Positions 60,330 to 64,000 of a stretch of 64,000 nt of DNA are shown here, in pieces. The notes under the pieces were generated by a model that saw nothing but the letters and a program-made list of their open reading frames with translations, was not told the origin of the DNA and searched no databases. The position numbers were made by a program, and so were the translations under genes. The stretch is from the NCBI RefSeq assembly GCF_002135345.1, contig NZ_NEGI01000005.1, positions 248,001-312,000 on the forward strand, given 5' to 3'. Numbering within the stretch: the first letter of the stretch is position 1; the number at the start of each line of letters is the position of its first letter. The DNA comes from Acinetobacter sp. ANC 4648 (GTDB taxonomy: Bacteria; Pseudomonadota; Gammaproteobacteria; Pseudomonadales; Moraxellaceae).

Positions 60330-60740
60330 ATGACGATGAAATTTAAATTATTTACGCTACTGGCATGCAGTATGATTTTAACAGCCTGTCAGGTGATTAG
60401 CCCTATTTTTGTAGATTATAATGGCGTTCGAATGGATGTTGCCAAATGGATCAATCAACAGCAACTTTTAAATATGCAACAAAAACGTAGTTTAGTACAG
60501 TTAAGCAAAGCTCAACAAAAGCTCTATCATATTGAAAAAATCAAGGATGATGAGAAGTTTAAAATTACTCAAGAGAATACAATTGCAATGCATTGCGCTC
60601 ATTTATATCTCACCGACCATAAAATTCAGCAATTACAGAGTAAAATTTTTGGTGATGCAGAAAAACAAGCTATTTTAGAAGCTTACAATCAACACTTCCC
60701 CAAAATTAAAATTGACGTAAATACAATACAATGTGAATAG
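60330..60740 (+). CDS. small lipoprotein between two tRNA genes
   Basis: The 136-residue product has a lipoprotein signal with lipobox LTAC (Cys20) and a mature region rich in Gln/Lys helices, with two Cys near positions 93 and 135. No domain is recognised. ATG 60330 is used; ATG 60336 gives an equally good signal peptide. It is transcribed opposite to both tRNA genes that flank it. Confidence 0.6.
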   Translation: MTMKFKLFTLLACSMILTACQVISPIFVDYNGVRMDVAKWINQQQLLNMQQKRSLVQLSKAQQKLYHIEKIKDDEKFKITQENTIAMHCAHLYLTDHKIQQLQSKIFGDAEKQAILEAYNQHFPKIKIDVNTIQCE

Positions 60741-60840
60741 TCACTAAAAACTATCGTTATCAGGGTAATTTTATATTTAGCCATGTATAAAGATTCACTC
60801 CATAAAGCTTACCAATAAAATTATTCTTAAAATTTGGCAT

Positions 60841-60870
60841 AAAAAAAGACCACACTAGTGAGTGTGGTCT
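60841..60870 (-). terminator. terminator of the second tRNA-Met
   Basis: AGACCACACT at 60847-60856 pairs perfectly with AGTGTGGTCT at 60861-60870. It follows the second tRNA on the - strand, resembling the first terminator. Confidence 0.8.
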
Positions 60871-60877
60871 ATAAAAG

Positions 60878-60954
60878 TGGTGGCTATGACGGGATTTGAA
60901 CCTGTGACCCCAGCATTATGAGTGCTGTGCTCTAACCAGCTGAGCTACATAGCC
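60878..60954 (-). tRNA. tRNA-Met (CAT), second copy
   Basis: Identical over 77 bases to the tRNA at 60092-60168, with anticodon CAT and encoded CCA. It has its own promoter and terminator. Confidence 0.95.
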
Positions 60955-60970
60955 TTAAACTTGTGCGCGT

Positions 60971-60999
60971 ATTATCTACTACAAATTATAGTACGTCAA
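60971..60999 (-). promoter_or_regulatory. promoter of the second tRNA-Met
   Basis: TTGACG (60994-60999) and GATAAT (60971-60976) on the - strand, spacing 17, matching the first copy. Confidence 0.7.
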
Positions 61000-61019
61000 G
61001 CACTAATTTAAAAAATTAT

Positions 61020-61394
<375 letters not shown>

Positions 61395-61419
61395 AGGCGA
61401 ATCTTAACAAACTTTCAAC

Positions 61420-61683
61420 TTAATTGCTGGCATTTTTTTGAGCAATTAGTTTTTTATATTTTTCCATCAAATCATCCTGACTTTCCACATGATTCGGATC
61501 ATGTGGAATACAGTCAACAGGACAGAAAAGTTCACACTGCGGCACATCATAATGTCCTACGCATTCAGTACACAAATCTGGGTGAATTTCATAGATGAGT
61601 TCACCCATGAAAATCGCCTCATTGGGGCATACTGGCTCACAGACATCACAATTGATGCATTCATCGGTTATATATAAAGACAC
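61420..61683 (-). CDS. YfhL-family 2[4Fe-4S] ferredoxin
   Basis: The 87-residue protein has two ferredoxin motifs: CINCDVCEPVCPNEAI, then CTECVGHYDVPQCELFCPVDC, where the second has the eight-residue YfhL insertion between Cys2 and Cys3. A charged C-terminal tail follows. Such ferredoxins have very low and unequal redox potentials. It lies one base after coaD, a common pairing. Its partner enzyme is not evident. Confidence 0.92.
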   Translation of the reverse strand: MSLYITDECINCDVCEPVCPNEAIFMGELIYEIHPDLCTECVGHYDVPQCELFCPVDCIPHDPNHVESQDDLMEKYKKLIAQKNASN

Positions 61684-61684
61684 T

Positions 61685-62182
<498 letters not shown>

Positions 62183-62317
62183 TTACTCTAGTTTGTTATT
62201 TGTGCCCATAGTTTACCAAAAACTTAATTTTTAGCGAACATTCTGCTTAAAATTGAAATCACTTCACCTTATGCTGAGTTTAAGGCAAAATATGTCTAAT
62301 CTTGGAATATTTGTATT

Positions 62318-62794
62318 ATGTCGAAAACAATAGTGGTTAAAAAAAATAATGGTGGAACTATCGCGCAAAATAAACGCGCGCGCCACGATTATTTTATCGA
62401 AGAAAAATTTGAAGCCGGCTTATCATTACAAGGCTGGGAAGTTAAATCTTTACGTGCTGGACGCATGACGATCACTGAAAGCTATATTACGTTCAAAAAC
62501 AATGAAGCATTTTTGTTTGGTGCACAAATTCAACCTTTACTGTCTGCATCAACCCATGTTGTTCCTGAAGCAACTCGTACTCGGAAACTTTTGCTATCCC
62601 GTCGTGAAATTGAAAAACTTTTAGGTGCGATTAATCAAAAAGGTTATACCTGTGTACCTTTAGCCTGCTATTGGAAAGGTCGCTTAGCTAAAATTGAAAT
62701 CGCCTTAGTAAAAGGTAAACAGCTACATGACAAACGTGCCACTGAAAAAGATCGAGATTGGCAACGTGATAAAGCCCGTATTTTCCATAAATAA
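62318..62794 (+). CDS. smpB: SsrA-binding protein
   Basis: The 158-residue protein has the SmpB opening [18 protein letters not shown], the core [11 protein letters not shown], and a basic C-terminal tail [15 protein letters not shown] that enters the mRNA channel. SmpB brings tmRNA to stalled ribosomes. It is divergent from coaD; tmRNA itself is not in this window. Confidence 0.96.
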   Translation: MSKTIVVKKNNGGTIAQNKRARHDYFIEEKFEAGLSLQGWEVKSLRAGRMTITESYITFKNNEAFLFGAQIQPLLSASTHVVPEATRTRKLLLSRREIEKLLGAINQKGYTCVPLACYWKGRLAKIEIALVKGKQLHDKRATEKDRDWQRDKARIFHK

Positions 62795-62807
62795 AAGCCT
62801 AGACCAT

Positions 62808-62834
62808 AAAAAAACCTCCAATTGGAGGTTTTTT
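62808..62834. terminator. bidirectional terminator after smpB
   Basis: AAAAAACCTCCA pairs with TGGAGGTTTTTT. It is palindromic through its centre and serves the converging genes. Confidence 0.88.
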
Positions 62835-62836
62835 AT

Positions 62837-63394
62837 TTATTTTGAATTTAATCGAAGTATTTGCAAGGCCATATGCTCGCCAAACCATAATGCTGTATCT
62901 AAATCACCTTGAGGTGGGGTAATTTCTACAGAAGCATTATCAGATTGTGTCATTAAGCCTAAATAACTGGCTAAACGATTCAAATCATGTGGCTGTATAC
63001 CTGTTGGCATTAACGAGAGACCACTCCACAACATACCATGTTGCATAGCAAATAAGTTAATTTGCTGTAAAACCGAAAGTTTATCACCACTCAAGCCACC
63101 CGAGTTGGTAAATCCTGCCGCAAGCTTACCTCGCCAAGATTGATCCCTCCAACGTTTAGAGGTTGAATCCATAAACATTTTAAATGGACCTGTCACACTT
63201 CCCATGTACGTTGGAGAACCGAACAGTATCGCGTCAGCTTGATCCAGAAATTCCCAATCAATATTTTCAATATCCATAACTTGAACATGGATATCTAGTT
63301 TTTCAGCACCTTGGCCAATGTATTGTGCAACTTTTGCAGTGTGTCCATAAGGACTGTGATAAGCAATAGCGAGAGATTTAGACTGATCAGACAT
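62837..63394 (-). CDS. flavodoxin-family NAD(P)H:quinone oxidoreductase (WrbA-like)
   Basis: The 185-residue protein has the FMN phosphate-binding YHSPYGHTAKVA, the later FGSPTYMGSVTGPFKMFMD loop and GFTNSGG, all typical of the WrbA/NADPH-dependent FMN reductase group. It probably reduces quinones by two electrons to avoid radicals. Cytoplasmic. It is followed by a shared terminator and preceded by pgeF on the same strand. Confidence 0.85.
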   Translation of the reverse strand: MSDQSKSLAIAYHSPYGHTAKVAQYIGQGAEKLDIHVQVMDIENIDWEFLDQADAILFGSPTYMGSVTGPFKMFMDSTSKRWRDQSWRGKLAAGFTNSGGLSGDKLSVLQQINLFAMQHGMLWSGLSLMPTGIQPHDLNRLASYLGLMTQSDNASVEITPPQGDLDTALWFGEHMALQILRLNSK

Positions 63395-63433
63395 ATTTAA
63401 AAGGCATTACATTTTAGCTAAGTTTAACATTTT

Positions 63434-64000
63434 TTATTGCATAAATACGAATGTAGCCATGCGACCCGTTTTGGTATGACGGCGATATGAGTAAAAATCA
63501 AGATTTTGGTAAGAACACTGATCCCCACCGAATATGTTGCTTACACCCTGTTGTTTTAAGATATAACGCGCAATCGCATATAAGTCTGCATAATATTTAC
63601 CAGAATTTTCGCCCACTTCAAAAGCCGACTCTAAAGCCGCATATTGATTACAAAAAGCTGCTTTAACTTCAGCCCCGATTTCAAAACAAGGTTGACTAAT
63701 TGCCGCCCCTAACCATGCCCATGTTGGTTGAGACTGCATTGTAGCAATAGTATTTTCAACAATACCTGCTGCAAGCCCTCGCCATCCTGCATGTAAATTA
63801 GCAATTTCACTACCTTGTACATTTCCTAAAACAATCGGTAAGCAATCGGCAGTCATCATCATCAAAGCATGACCTTTGGTTTGCGTCACTAAGCCATCAC
63901 CCTCTAATGCATCAAAAGCCACTTCTGCATTGATGTTATGACATATAGTGCTATGTGTTTGTGTCATCCATGTAATTTTATTTACCCCAAATGCTGCAAG
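63434..64000 (-). CDS. pgeF: PgeF/YfiH (peptidoglycan editing factor), N-terminus missing
   Basis: The reading frame remains open to the right edge (189 codons including the stop), so about 55-60 N-terminal residues lie outside the window. Visible laccase-domain motifs are WMTQTHS near the start of the fragment, TADCLPIVL with a Cys metal ligand, and NLHAGWRGLAAG with a His ligand. PgeF removes wrongly built L-Ser-containing muropeptide precursors and has a Cu/Zn-like laccase fold. An ATG at 63967 is internal, not the true start. Confidence 0.88.
   Translation of the reverse strand, partial: LAAFGVNKITWMTQTHSTICHNINAEVAFDALEGDGLVTQTKGHALMMMTADCLPIVLGNVQGSEIANLHAGWRGLAAGIVENTIATMQSQPTWAWLGAAISQPCFEIGAEVKAAFCNQYAALESAFEVGENSGKYYADLYAIARYILKQQGVSNIFGGDQCSYQNLDFYSYRRHTKTGRMATFVFMQ

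Overview
The window is chromosomal DNA of an A+T-rich gammaproteobacterium, most likely an Acinetobacter. The main support is a TCA block with gltA divergent from sdhCDAB, sucAB, lpd and sucCD, a full histidine-utilisation set with both hutC and hutD, an AdeT-like solute-binding protein, and many small lipoproteins. The species cannot be fixed from sequence alone. I see no transposase, integrase, CRISPR array or prophage.

Layout. 1-1.5 kb: a UPF0149 gene (cut by the window edge) diverges from a coiled-coil protein and zapA, followed by 6S RNA (ssrS). 1.5-20.2 kb: an accessory catabolic block between ssrS and its usual partner, the 5-formyltetrahydrofolate cyclo-ligase gene. It holds hutH-hutT on the + strand, an HxlR regulator with an oxidoreductase, an FAD monooxygenase, a frameshifted LysR regulator, a secreted Met/His/Lys repeat protein, and on the - strand hutC-hutD, hutU-hutI-hutG and a glutamate dehydrogenase, then an AdeT-like protein. 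20.2-36 kb: housekeeping genes (lon, rlmH, ygiD, gdhA, an orphan rsxB with nth, adk, a DUF445 protein, mrdA, rsmD), plus a possible small RNA at about 24.0-24.12 kb. 36.5-50.5 kb: the TCA supercluster. 50.7-57 kb: a YARHG protein, a DUF2306 membrane protein, and an operon of a metal-dependent hydrolase, a short-chain dehydrogenase and a Baeyer-Villiger-type monooxygenase with a long N-terminal extension. 57-64 kb: nadE with a conserved-looking unknown gene, two identical tRNA-Met modules, rnpB, a ferredoxin, coaD, smpB, a flavodoxin-like protein and a partial pgeF.

How it works together. HutH, HutU, HutI and HutG convert histidine to glutamate by the formiminoglutamate hydrolase route. HutT imports histidine, and the adjacent glutamate dehydrogenase can pass the product to 2-oxoglutarate, which the sucAB-lpd-sucCD, sdh and gltA block oxidises. 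The hut genes are split into units more than 10 kb apart, but each carries the same GTATATAC palindrome upstream, so HutC probably still controls them as one regulon.

I found no clear new defence or mobile system. The best leads are the structured RNA candidate downstream of lon, the split hut regulon with its shared operator, the soluble orphan RsxB beside nth, the secreted 11-residue repeat protein, and the extended monooxygenase operon with paired upstream repeats.
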